This document shows, one piece after another, positions 1 to 5,156 of a stretch of DNA of 5,156 nucleotides (the first letter of the stretch is position 1; every line of letters begins with the position of its first letter). The position numbers were made by a program, and so were the translations under genes. The stretch is from contig JAMBLL010000285.1 of NCBI GenBank assembly GCA_023336765.1, positions 1-5,156 of the forward strand, read 5' to 3'. The notes beneath the pieces are model-generated. The model was not told the DNA's origin. It made no database searches and saw nothing but the letters and a program-made list of their open reading frames with translations. Source of the DNA: Actinomycetes bacterium. Its GTDB lineage: Bacteria > Actinomycetota > Acidimicrobiia > Spongiisociales > UBA5794.

Positions 1-447
1 ATCGGTCCACGAGAATCCCTGTTTCTCCGTGAACAGGTGAAAGCCAAGGGTCTCCATGAGTTGATTTCGCGCAGCGTGATGTCGGTGTACCACGTTGATG
101 GTGCGGATCTCGAGGATATCAGGCACCTTGCCTGCCAGGGACCCTGCGGCAGCAGCGAACATGTTCCGACCCGGTGTCTCGAAGCCGCGTTTCCACGGAA
201 GGTCGAGCCCGAACGCCGAAAGCTCGTTTTCGGGGAGCGTGCCGAGCCAGGTGGGATCCGACATCGTGGGATGGATCTCGAACCCGATTCGACCGACGCG
301 GTCCTTGTCGTCTTCGAGGACGAAACACCACTCAGGACGGCTCAACCCGTCGTCGAACATGTCGGTGATCTGATCGGCGTAGTCGTGGGGGTCCCCGGGA
401 GCGCCAACGAAGTCGGCAGCGTCATGGATTGTGCGAACGCGAAGCAC
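1..447 (-). CDS. GNAT family N-acetyltransferase, C-terminus cut by window edge
   Basis: Reading leftwards from a GTG at 447, the frame stays open for 149 codons to base 1, so the C-terminus lies outside the window. The sequence has the look of the GNAT fold, whose members move an acetyl group from acetyl-CoA to an amine. There is an early strand pair around residues 40-58 (EWCFVLEDD, GRIGFEI). A degenerate acetyl-CoA loop follows at about residues 82-95 (DLPWKRGFETPGRN), then a motif-B-like segment at 119-135 (HRHHAARNQLMETLGF) and a final strand with FSW. The usual R/Q-x-x-G-x-G/A signature is imperfect, so the acyl donor is assumed from the family. Substrate is unknown. GTG is chosen because AAGGAG lies 5 bases before it, an in-frame stop lies not far upstream, and the next in-frame ATG (360) would remove the first strand. 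The gene is divergent from the VOC gene. Confidence 0.82.
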   Translation of the reverse strand, partial: MLRVRTIHDAADFVGAPGDPHDYADQITDMFDDGLSRPEWCFVLEDDKDRVGRIGFEIHPTMSDPTWLGTLPENELSAFGLDLPWKRGFETPGRNMFAAAAGSLAGKVPDILEIRTINVVHRHHAARNQLMETLGFHLFTEKQGFSWTD

Positions 448-452
448 CGCTT

Positions 453-458
453 CTCCTT
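453..458 (-). promoter_or_regulatory. Shine-Dalgarno AAGGAG that fixes the GTG start of the acetyltransferase
   Basis: On the minus strand AAGGAG lies 5 bases before the GTG at 447. It is the only good ribosome binding site near the beginning of this frame and it decides the non-ATG start. Confidence 0.7.
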
Positions 459-497
459 GTATCGAAGACCGACTCCGGATCGCCGATGGTGCCGCCG

Positions 498-526
498 ACC
501 ATACACACGCTATTCGGATCGTTCAA
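498..526 (-). promoter_or_regulatory. Candidate sigma70-type promoter for the acetyltransferase
   Basis: On the minus strand TTGAAC (526-521) and TATGGT (503-498) are separated by 17 bases, the optimal spacing for the housekeeping sigma factor. Each hexamer matches consensus at four of six positions. Transcription would start near 491 and give a leader of about 44 bases that carries the AAGGAG site. The 117-bp gap between the acetyltransferase and VOC genes (448-564) contains this element and the VOC -10 element; nothing else was recognised there. Confidence 0.45.
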
Positions 527-552
527 GGGTCGCTCACTGCGAATTCATCGTC

Positions 553-558
553 TAGTGT
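553..558 (+). promoter_or_regulatory. Candidate -10 element (TAGTGT) for leaderless transcription of the VOC gene
   Basis: TAGTGT fits the TAnnnT -10 pattern and ends 6 bases before the ATG at 565, so the expected transcription start coincides with the A of the start codon. No purine-rich Shine-Dalgarno sequence occurs between the hexamer and the ATG, and no convincing -35 was found. The same geometry occurs at two other genes in this window. Confidence 0.5.
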
Positions 559-564
559 TGTTGC

Positions 565-963
565 ATGTCCAGTGACTTTCCGACCCCCGAGATGGCGATG
601 ACCCACATCCTGGTTGTGGCCGATGTACCCCGATCTACGCATTGGTACAGCGACGTTCTCGGAGCGGAATTGTTCCGTGAGTACGGAACCTCCGCGGTAT
701 TTTCGTTCAACGGTTCGTGGCTGCTTCTTGTCGAAGAAGGCGCACCAACGCCAGACAAACCCGGAGTGAGCTTCGTGCCACCAGATCCGAAGGCGGCCAG
801 CCATTCGTTCACCGTTCGTGTCCCCGATTGTCAGGCTGCCTATGAGACACTCGTTGGGCGCGGTGCCGAGTTCTTCACACCGCCGTACGACTGGGGAGCG
901 GAGATCCGCTGCTTCTTCCCAGACCCCGATGGTCATGTCTGGGAGATCAGCGAGAGCGGGTAG
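565..963 (+). CDS. VOC (glyoxalase/bleomycin resistance/dioxygenase) superfamily protein
   Basis: This 132-residue soluble protein has the length and strand pattern of a single-chain VOC protein, built from two beta-alpha-beta-beta-beta modules. Module one begins with THILVVADV and contains the classic STHWYSDVLGAELF helix (24-37). Module two begins with SHSFTVRV (79-86) and ends with the signature FFPDPDGHVWEIS (117-129). Residues at the positions usually used to bind the metal are present: His14, Glu57 or Glu58, His80 and Glu127. It may therefore bind a divalent metal, but the family covers lyases, isomerases, dioxygenases and drug-binding proteins, and the substrate cannot be read from sequence. 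ATG 565 is preferred over in-frame ATGs at 592 and 598 because of the -10 hexamer exactly 6 bases upstream; none of the three has a Shine-Dalgarno. The stop lies inside the convergent transporter gene. Confidence 0.9.
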   Translation: MSSDFPTPEMAMTHILVVADVPRSTHWYSDVLGAELFREYGTSAVFSFNGSWLLLVEEGAPTPDKPGVSFVPPDPKAASHSFTVRVPDCQAAYETLVGRGAEFFTPPYDWGAEIRCFFPDPDGHVWEISESG

Positions 964-2125
964 CAGCTGCGGTGTTGAAGGCTGCGGCGATGGCGACCAT
1001 TGCGGTCAGGACCATGAGGGGGATGGTGTAGCTGCCGAGGGTGTCGCGCATTGCACCGACAAGCCAGGGAGTGATTCCTCCGACGACTGCAGCAACCGCC
1101 CACTGTTTGCCCATGATCGCTCCGTAGTCCTCCCCGGCGTACCAGCCGTTCATGATCACGGCCCTTGTGGGAAGGAGGACACCGAAGAAGATGCCGAACA
1201 GCACAAAGAACGCGACCATAGCGACCGTCGTCGTCCCCCAGATGGCGAAACTCAGCGATGCGACGATGCCGATGCACGCAACCGTGAAGAGCGTCGTAGC
1301 TTCCACTTGGCTGGCTGCTCTTGGCATCAGATAGCGGCCGGGGAACGTCAGGAGCCCGGAGATGCCAGCCAGGACAGCGACAGTTCCCACGTCGAATCCC
1401 TGCTCGTCGAACACAGCGACCCTGTGGAAGATCAGAGAGTTCATAGCAGCGAACGTCAAGACGATGGCGATCGTGAGGTAGAGCAGTCGGTGATCGTTAA
1501 AGAACCGAGACCAGCGAACCCGGTCGAGGGCATATTCGCGATGCTCTCCTGGTTTGTGTTTCGGGTACACCAGACTTGCCCCGATAGCCGTCACCAGGAA
1601 CACAACGCCCAGGATTGCGGCAGTCGTGCGCCATCCGAAACCGTCAAGAAGAACTCCTGTTGCGGGAAGGAACAGGGGCCCAGCGAACCCGGCGACAAGG
1701 CTCAAAAGGGCGATCGCCTTGTTGCGATTGTTCTCAGACACCCAGTGTCCCACTGCGACATACGCGGGTTCGTACAGAGCCATTCCTGCGGCGGGGCCAA
1801 GCAGGGCCCAGAAGGCGATGAGTACAACCCAGCCGGACTGGGCAGTGGCGAAAAGGACCATTCCCGCAGCGCCGAGGATTCCTCCCAGGATCGTCAGTCC
1901 TCGGATCGAGTGGTCATCTGCGTGGGCTCCGATGCGCGGTGCAAGCAGGCCAGCGATCACGGCCGAGCCACCGAAGCCTGCGGACAACAGCGATATCGAG
2001 AATTCGCCTCCTGCGGCATCCTCGGTGAGGAGCACTGACATTGCGTACAGAGTCACCCCGAAGGCGACCATGACGAAGATCGACATCGCAAGAATGGCTG
2101 TGCGGGGATAAGGGGATTCGTTCAA
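947..2125 (-). CDS. Major facilitator superfamily transporter, monocarboxylate-porter-like
   Basis: The 392-residue product is very hydrophobic and shows about 12 membrane helices, at roughly 9-33, 45-65, 76-95, 97-118, 136-160, 167-187, 213-233, 246-262, 276-294, 298-320, 336-358 and 365-386. The basic, hydrophilic loop between helices 6 and 7 (188-212) marks the boundary of the two six-helix halves. The segment with NRNKAIALLSLVAGFAGP followed by LLDGFGWR, and the helix 10-11 region ending GEDYGAIMGKQW, resemble the oxalate/formate and monocarboxylate branches of MFS. The GxLaDrxGrr loop motif between helices 2 and 3 is degenerate (APRIGAHADDHS). It should be a proton- or solute-coupled inner membrane transporter; the substrate is unknown. 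The start is TTG at 2125: an in-frame stop lies upstream with no ATG or GTG after it, and a TACACT hexamer ends 6 bases before it. ATG at codon 14 would cut into helix 1. Confidence 0.92.
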   Translation of the reverse strand: MNESPYPRTAILAMSIFVMVAFGVTLYAMSVLLTEDAAGGEFSISLLSAGFGGSAVIAGLLAPRIGAHADDHSIRGLTILGGILGAAGMVLFATAQSGWVVLIAFWALLGPAAGMALYEPAYVAVGHWVSENNRNKAIALLSLVAGFAGPLFLPATGVLLDGFGWRTTAAILGVVFLVTAIGASLVYPKHKPGEHREYALDRVRWSRFFNDHRLLYLTIAIVLTFAAMNSLIFHRVAVFDEQGFDVGTVAVLAGISGLLTFPGRYLMPRAASQVEATTLFTVACIGIVASLSFAIWGTTTVAMVAFFVLFGIFFGVLLPTRAVIMNGWYAGEDYGAIMGKQWAVAAVVGGITPWLVGAMRDTLGSYTIPLMVLTAMVAIAAAFNTAAATRSR

Positions 2126-2131
2126 GGTCGC

Positions 2132-2137
2132 AGTGTA
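2132..2137 (-). promoter_or_regulatory. Candidate -10 element (TACACT) for leaderless transcription of the MFS gene
   Basis: On the minus strand TACACT is followed by six bases (GCGACC) and then the TTG start at 2125. The nearest GGAG is about 14 bases from the start, too far for normal initiation. The hexamer supports the unusual TTG start. No clear -35 was found. Confidence 0.5.
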
Positions 2138-2199
2138 CGAGCTCCAGCCGATCGATTCGGGTGACGATCATCCGGCGAACGGCCTCGTTTTCGGCTGAG

Positions 2200-2205
2200 T
2201 AGAGT
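2200..2205 (+). promoter_or_regulatory. Candidate -10 element (TAGAGT) for leaderless transcription of the cyclase-like gene
   Basis: TAGAGT is followed by six bases (GTGCCT) and then ATG 2212. This fits a leaderless transcript and favours ATG 2212 over the in-frame GTG at 2206, which would lie upstream of the predicted transcription start. The divergent MFS -10 element is 62 bases away, so the 86-bp gap 2126-2211 holds two back-to-back promoters and little else. Confidence 0.5.
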
Positions 2206-2211
2206 GTGCCT

Positions 2212-2982
2212 ATGAACGTTTCTCTTCCAACAGCCCAGGAGGGCTGTCTGCTGCTTGCAGACATCACCGGTTACACGGCTTATCTGCAGGGCACGGAACT
2301 TGAGCACGCCCAGGATGTCCTCGCAGATCTCCTCGAAACGATCATCGCCTGGATCGAGCCACCGTTCGAAGTGTCCAAACTTGAGGGCGATGCCGTGTTC
2401 GCGCACATGCCCGCAGCGGACATTGATTCACCAATGCTGTTCGACACCGTTGAGTCCACGTACTTTGCGTTTCGACGGCGTCTGCGCGACGTGGTTCATG
2501 CGACGACGTGCGATTGCAATGCTTGCGTGTTGATCCCGTCTCTCGACTTGAAGTTCTTCGTGCACAGCGGTTCATATGTCGTGCGGCGGATCGCCAGAAC
2601 GGAGGAACTCACCGGTGCCGACGTCGTGGTGGTCCATCGGCTGCTCAAAGGATCTGCTCGTGAGATCGTGGGGAACGACGCCTATCTTGTTCTGACACAG
2701 TCAGCTCTCGATGCGATCGACGGCGACGCCGAAGCACTCGGGTTGACCCCGCATGTCGAGCACTACGACGTTGGGGACATTGATGTGTTCATCGAGAATC
2801 TCCAGGATCGCTGGGAGATCGAGGAGCGCCGCACGCACAGTGTCGTCTCTCGGGAAACGGCCCTCGGATCGATGGGCGGCAGCATGCCAGGTGAGCCACA
2901 CGAGGTGTGGCCGTGGTTCACGGATCCCCCGCAGGCGCCTGGAGTGGCAGGAGGACCTGACCGATATCGACGAGTTCGTTGA
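2212..2982 (+). CDS. DUF2652 / class III adenylate cyclase-like domain (N-terminal part of a frameshifted gene)
   Basis: The frame from ATG 2212 encodes a domain resembling the class III nucleotide cyclase fold as found in DUF2652 proteins. LLLADITGYT (13-22) carries the first metal-binding Asp position (Asp17) and KLEGDAVFAHMP (56-67) the second (Asp60). A C-x-C-x2-C cluster follows (Cys100, Cys102, Cys105), which I recall as a feature of DUF2652 proteins. Then GADVVVVHRLLKG (135-147) corresponds to the cyclase segment with the catalytic Asn and Arg: Arg143 is kept, but the Asn position appears to be Val. Cyclase activity is therefore doubtful, and nucleotide binding or a sensory role is as likely. 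From residue 229 (HEVWPWFTDP) the start of an SRPBCC-like domain appears, but after Pro239 the frame runs into 17 unrelated residues and a TGA at 2980-2982. The rest of the domain continues in the next frame. The full gene would give 361 residues; as sequenced this product is 256. Confidence 0.82.
   Translation: MNVSLPTAQEGCLLLADITGYTAYLQGTELEHAQDVLADLLETIIAWIEPPFEVSKLEGDAVFAHMPAADIDSPMLFDTVESTYFAFRRRLRDVVHATTCDCNACVLIPSLDLKFFVHSGSYVVRRIARTEELTGADVVVVHRLLKGSAREIVGNDAYLVLTQSALDAIDGDAEALGLTPHVEHYDVGDIDVFIENLQDRWEIEERRTHSVVSRETALGSMGGSMPGEPHEVWPWFTDPPQAPGVAGGPDRYRRVR
2926..2930 (+). other. Frameshift site: run of five Cs inside the cyclase-like/SRPBCC gene
   Basis: The upstream frame reads GAT CCC CCG CAG. 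Skipping one C gives GAT CCC CGC AGG CGC CTG GAG TGG, which joins WFTDP directly to RRRLEWQEDL. With one base removed, 2212-3298 becomes an uninterrupted 362-codon frame. The cause may be a homopolymer sequencing or assembly error, a true inactivating insertion, or +1 slippage on CCC. Confidence 0.8.
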
Positions 2983-3298
2983 CTCGAGGCGCGGTGTCGG
3001 TACAGTGAACCACTGCGCTCACGGTGGCTCCATAACTGTCCAACAGATCGTGGACTGGCAGCCGTTCACATCGTTCACGACACGCAACGAGACAGACGAC
3101 ACAGGTGTCGTATTCATATCGACAACCGTTTTCAGACCCCATGAGGGCGGAACGAACGTGACCGTCTACCTCTCGTGTGAACCTGAGCAAGCATGGCCCC
3201 AGGTCGAGGCGACCCTCCGTCCGACGTTCGAGCGCTCCAAACGGCGACTCGTCGAGATCCTGAATGCCCGAGCCGATCGGACATCGACACTCCTCTAG
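2930..3298 (+). pseudogene. SRPBCC-like C-terminal domain, out-of-frame continuation of the 2212 gene
   Basis: These 122 in-frame residues complete the SRPBCC (START-like, helix-grip) domain whose first strand is read in the preceding frame. Recognisable parts are RRRLEWQEDLTDIDEF, RRGVGTVNHCAHGG (20-33 of the fragment), the strand QQIVDWQPFTSFTTRNE, the strand VVFISTTVFRPHEGGTNVTV, and a long amphipathic C-terminal helix (EATLRPTFERSKRRLVEILN). SRPBCC domains form a deep hydrophobic cavity that binds lipids, polyketides or other small ligands. The cyclase-like-plus-SRPBCC order matches full-length DUF2652 proteins as I remember them. No well-placed start with a ribosome binding site was found at its head, so separate translation is unlikely. 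The TAG stop is 20 bases before the YgfK-like start. Confidence 0.78.
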
Positions 3299-3301
3299 TA
3301 T
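3296..3301 (+). promoter_or_regulatory. Possible -10 element (TAGTAT) overlapping the stop codon before the YgfK-like gene
   Basis: TAGTAT is a good TAnnnT hexamer and its first three bases are the stop of the preceding gene. A start near 3308 would leave a leader of about 11 bases that just includes the ribosome binding site. There is no recognisable -35, and read-through from the upstream promoter is an equally good explanation. Confidence 0.25.
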
Positions 3302-3306
3302 CACCT

Positions 3307-3314
3307 GAGGGAGG
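3307..3314 (+). promoter_or_regulatory. Shine-Dalgarno GAGGGAGG that decides the YgfK-like start
   Basis: GAGGGAGG lies 4 bases before ATG 3319. The frame is open upstream to an ATG at 3193, but that extension overlaps the preceding gene and has no comparable ribosome binding site, so ATG 3319 is the real start. Confidence 0.75.
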
Positions 3315-3318
3315 ACGG

Positions 3319-5094
3319 ATGAAACAACCAGCGCTGACGCCTATGAGCCTCACGGCGATCCTCGGGCGGATTGCCAACGAGTGGGAGACACGGGGCAGGA
3401 TCTTCGACCTCCCATCGGCTCGGATCTGGCAGCCGGATCCTGATATCGATCTCAGCGTCACCTTTGCAGGGCGTCCTGCCGCCACGCCGATAGGGCCGGC
3501 TGCAGGCCCACACACCCAGTTGGCGCAGAACATCGTCATTGCATGGCTGGGTGGTGCTCGCATTTTCGAACTCAAGACCGTCCAGGTGCTCGACGACCTC
3601 GATATCGCACGCCCGTGCATCGACGCCCAGACGATCGGATACAACATCGAATGGAGCCAGGAGCTCAGCGTCCCTGAGTCGATCGATGAATACGTCAAGG
3701 CGTGGATGATCATCGAGATCCTTAAACGATGGGAACCGCTCAGTGGCCATCTCGGGACAGATACAGGGCCACACATCTTCGACATGTCCGTTGGCTACGA
3801 CCTCGCCGGGATCAGGTCGCCCAAGGTCGCAAGCTTCATCGAGACCTTGAAGGACGCCAGCGAGCGAATCGATGTGCTCCGACCTCAGATCCCCGAGCCA
3901 TTCACGGCGTTCCAGGATTTCGAGTTTCCGACGCGTATCGCAGACACAGTGACCCTGTCGACCATGCACGGCTGTCCCCCTGACGAGATCGACAGCATCG
4001 CGCGCCACCTGACGGATGATCACGACCTTGACGTGGTCGTGAAGCTGAACCCGACGTTGCTCGGGTTCGACGCCGTCGACAGCCTGCTCCATGAGACGCT
4101 CGGGTACGACGACATCTCTCTATCTCAGCGCACGTTCGATGATGATCTCCAGTTCGATCGCGCTGTTGGACTCATCACAGACCTGCGGTCCCATGCGGAC
4201 TCGATGGGACGCTCGTTCGGCGTGAAACTCACCAACACGCTCGAGGTGAACAACGTCAGGGGATGGATGCCTGAGGACAGGATGTACATGTCAGGGGCAC
4301 CGCTCCATGTCCTTGCTTGCTCGATCCTGGATCGGCTTGTGACGGTGCTGCCCGGAGCCTTCGACCTCCCGGGCCAGGGAGGGACATCGCCTGTGACGTT
4401 CTCAGCGGGGGTGACCAGGTCGAATGTCGTCGACACCGTTGCGATGGGCGTCGCACCCGTTACGATGTCGACCGACCTTCTCAAGACCGGTGGTTACGGA
4501 AGGCTCAAACCGATGCTCAAGGCGCTCACCGCTGCCGTTGTTGCATCCGGTGCGTCCACGTTACAGGAGTGGAGGGACGCCAGCTATCGGGATGCGGTGG
4601 AAGCTGGCCATCGAGACTGGCTCCAGCAACATGTGGCGAACATCACGGGTGAAGGGATCGGTCCGTACACGATGGAGGGCAACGCGAAGTTGCCGAGACG
4701 GGTTGATGCCAAGCTACAGATGTGGGGTTGCACCGCCTGCAATCTGTGCGTGACCGTATGCCCGAACGGGGCGTTCATGAAGCTGCCATCACCAAGCGGT
4801 CTCGCCGACGAGATAGGTGGCAGGTGGCAATATCTCGTTGTTGTTGACCTCTGCAACGAGTGCGGGAACTGCATGACATTCTGTCCTGAAGAGGGCGACC
4901 CTGCCCAGATCAAGCCGAAGCTCTACCTCGACGAGTCACGATTCGACAACGCCCCTGGCCAAGCGTTCCACCTCGTCAGGTCCGGATCAGACGTTTCCGT
5001 AACGGCCGCAGATGGTTGGGATGACCAACTCGGGACTCTCGTCGAGGTGCTTGCGGGAGACCAAGGCCTACCGATACGCGGGATTGACCTCTGA
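3319..5094 (+). CDS. YgfK-like iron-sulfur flavoprotein: DHOD-like barrel plus two [4Fe-4S] motifs, no GltD domain
   Basis: This 591-residue protein strongly resembles the N-terminal and ferredoxin parts of E. coli YgfK (putative selenate reductase subunit). Residues 1-460 form a dihydroorotate-dehydrogenase-like TIM barrel expected to hold FMN. Key segments are TPIGPAAGPHTQLAQN (56-71), ELKTVQ (84-89), GYNIEWSQEL (107-116), STMHGCPPDEI (214-224), VVKLNPTLLGF (240-250), YMSGAPLHVL (323-332) and the phosphate-binding-type end FSAGVTRSNVVDT (361-373). Residues 470-523 carry two cluster motifs: C471-x2-C474-x2-C477-x3-C481-P and C512-x2-C515-x2-C518-x3-C522-P. There are no membrane helices and no signal peptide, so it should be cytoplasmic. 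E. coli YgfK is about 1030 residues because it also has a GltD-like FAD/NAD(P)H module; that module is absent here, giving the domain order of PreA of dihydropyrimidine dehydrogenase. It is probably an oxidoreductase fed by a separate flavoprotein or ferredoxin; the substrate is unknown. Confidence 0.92.
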   Translation: MKQPALTPMSLTAILGRIANEWETRGRIFDLPSARIWQPDPDIDLSVTFAGRPAATPIGPAAGPHTQLAQNIVIAWLGGARIFELKTVQVLDDLDIARPCIDAQTIGYNIEWSQELSVPESIDEYVKAWMIIEILKRWEPLSGHLGTDTGPHIFDMSVGYDLAGIRSPKVASFIETLKDASERIDVLRPQIPEPFTAFQDFEFPTRIADTVTLSTMHGCPPDEIDSIARHLTDDHDLDVVVKLNPTLLGFDAVDSLLHETLGYDDISLSQRTFDDDLQFDRAVGLITDLRSHADSMGRSFGVKLTNTLEVNNVRGWMPEDRMYMSGAPLHVLACSILDRLVTVLPGAFDLPGQGGTSPVTFSAGVTRSNVVDTVAMGVAPVTMSTDLLKTGGYGRLKPMLKALTAAVVASGASTLQEWRDASYRDAVEAGHRDWLQQHVANITGEGIGPYTMEGNAKLPRRVDAKLQMWGCTACNLCVTVCPNGAFMKLPSPSGLADEIGGRWQYLVVVDLCNECGNCMTFCPEEGDPAQIKPKLYLDESRFDNAPGQAFHLVRSGSDVSVTAADGWDDQLGTLVEVLAGDQGLPIRGIDL

Positions 5095-5108
5095 CTCTTC
5101 AGGACAGA

Positions 5109-5156
5109 TCAGGTCGTCGATGTCTCCTCGGTGGCAGATTCCTCGGCGGCAGCCTC
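5109..5156 (-). CDS. Possible C-terminal tail of a minus-strand gene entering from the right
   Basis: On the minus strand the last 15 codons before a TGA at 5111-5109 read EAAAEESATEETSTT. Such low-complexity Ala/Glu/Thr tails are common at the C-termini of abundant bacterial proteins. The gene would converge on the YgfK-like gene with only 14 bases between stop codons, and no hairpin terminator was seen in the gap. Identity cannot be told from 15 residues, and another frame is possible. Confidence 0.42.
   Translation of the reverse strand, partial: EAAAEESATEETSTT
5125..5152. repeat. Two-copy 15-bp-period tandem repeat at the right edge
   Basis: TCCTCGGTGGCAG (5125-5137) and TCCTCGGCGGCAG (5140-5152) differ at one base and lie 15 bases apart. 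On the minus strand they encode the repeated AAEES/ATEET units of the possible C-terminal tail, so this is probably a short coding repeat cut by the window edge. Confidence 0.5.

Noticed and set aside
37..555. A 172-codon plus-strand reading frame at the left edge
   Set aside because: It is antisense to the acetyltransferase, whose minus-strand product shows recognisable GNAT segments and a good ribosome binding site. The plus-strand product resembles nothing.
818..2038. A 406-codon plus-strand reading frame opposite the transporter
   Set aside because: Its product is almost entirely charged and polar with no domain pattern, as expected from reading a membrane-protein gene backwards. The minus-strand frame has 12 helices and MFS motifs.
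2148..2160. Partly palindromic CCGATCGATTCGG in the gap before the MFS gene, considered as an operator
   Set aside because: Only four bases on each side pair (CCGA/TCGG), which is too little to support a regulator site.
3193..3318. A 42-residue N-terminal extension of the YgfK-like protein
   Set aside because: It overlaps the SRPBCC coding sequence in another frame, is Arg/Pro-rich and non-homologous, and ATG 3319 has a strong Shine-Dalgarno and matches the usual N-terminus of YgfK.
3301..4092. A 263-codon minus-strand frame opposite the YgfK-like gene
   Set aside because: The plus strand is clearly coding here, with conserved FMN-barrel motifs. The minus frame is a shadow with no recognisable fold.
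5085..5115. GACCT...AGGTC inverted repeat near the end of the YgfK-like gene, considered as a terminator
   Set aside because: The stem is five bases with a loop of about 20 and no T-run follows, so it does not look like an intrinsic terminator.
1..5156. tRNA or rRNA genes, CRISPR arrays, insertion-sequence ends, attachment sites
   Set aside because: No such pattern was seen by eye on either strand; almost all of the window is occupied by protein-coding genes.

Overview
The window looks like a piece of a moderately GC-rich bacterial chromosome with ordinary, compact coding layout. The lineage is not certain. A Gram-positive high-GC (Actinomycetota-like) origin is my best guess. It rests on GC-rich third positions, the use of GTG and TTG starts, and three genes that appear to be transcribed without a leader: a TAnnnT -10 hexamer ends exactly 6 bases before the start codon and there is no Shine-Dalgarno sequence. 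Leaderless genes are also common in Deinococcota, so this is inference. No RNA gene, insertion sequence, CRISPR array or prophage feature was seen.

Layout, left to right. (1) Minus strand, bases 447 to the left edge: a GNAT-type N-acetyltransferase, cut off at its C-terminus. (2) Plus strand, 565-963: a small glyoxalase/VOC-superfamily protein, divergent from the GNAT gene. (3) Minus strand, 2125-947: a 12-helix major facilitator transporter that converges on the VOC gene and overlaps its end by 17 bp. (4) Plus strand, 2212-3298: a DUF2652-type protein with a class III nucleotide-cyclase-like N-terminal domain and an SRPBCC-like C-terminal domain. In this sequence it is broken in two by a +1 frameshift in a run of five Cs (2926-2930). 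(5) Plus strand, 3319-5094: a short YgfK-like iron-sulfur flavoprotein, with a dihydroorotate-dehydrogenase-like FMN barrel followed by two [4Fe-4S] cluster motifs, starting 20 bases after the previous stop. (6) At the right edge, probably the last 15 codons of a minus-strand gene with an Ala/Glu/Thr-rich tail.

The genes do not form an obvious single pathway. The most suggestive pairing is the cyclase-like/SRPBCC gene with the YgfK-like oxidoreductase, which could share a transcript. The YgfK-like protein lacks the GltD-type FAD/NAD(P)H module found in the approximately 1000-residue E. coli YgfK. It therefore resembles PreA of bacterial dihydropyrimidine dehydrogenase and probably needs a separate electron-donating partner that is not in this window.

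The points most worth a second look are the frameshift inside the cyclase-like gene, the repeated leaderless promoter geometry, and the PreA-like short architecture of the YgfK homologue. I did not find clear evidence of a wholly new defence or mobile system here.
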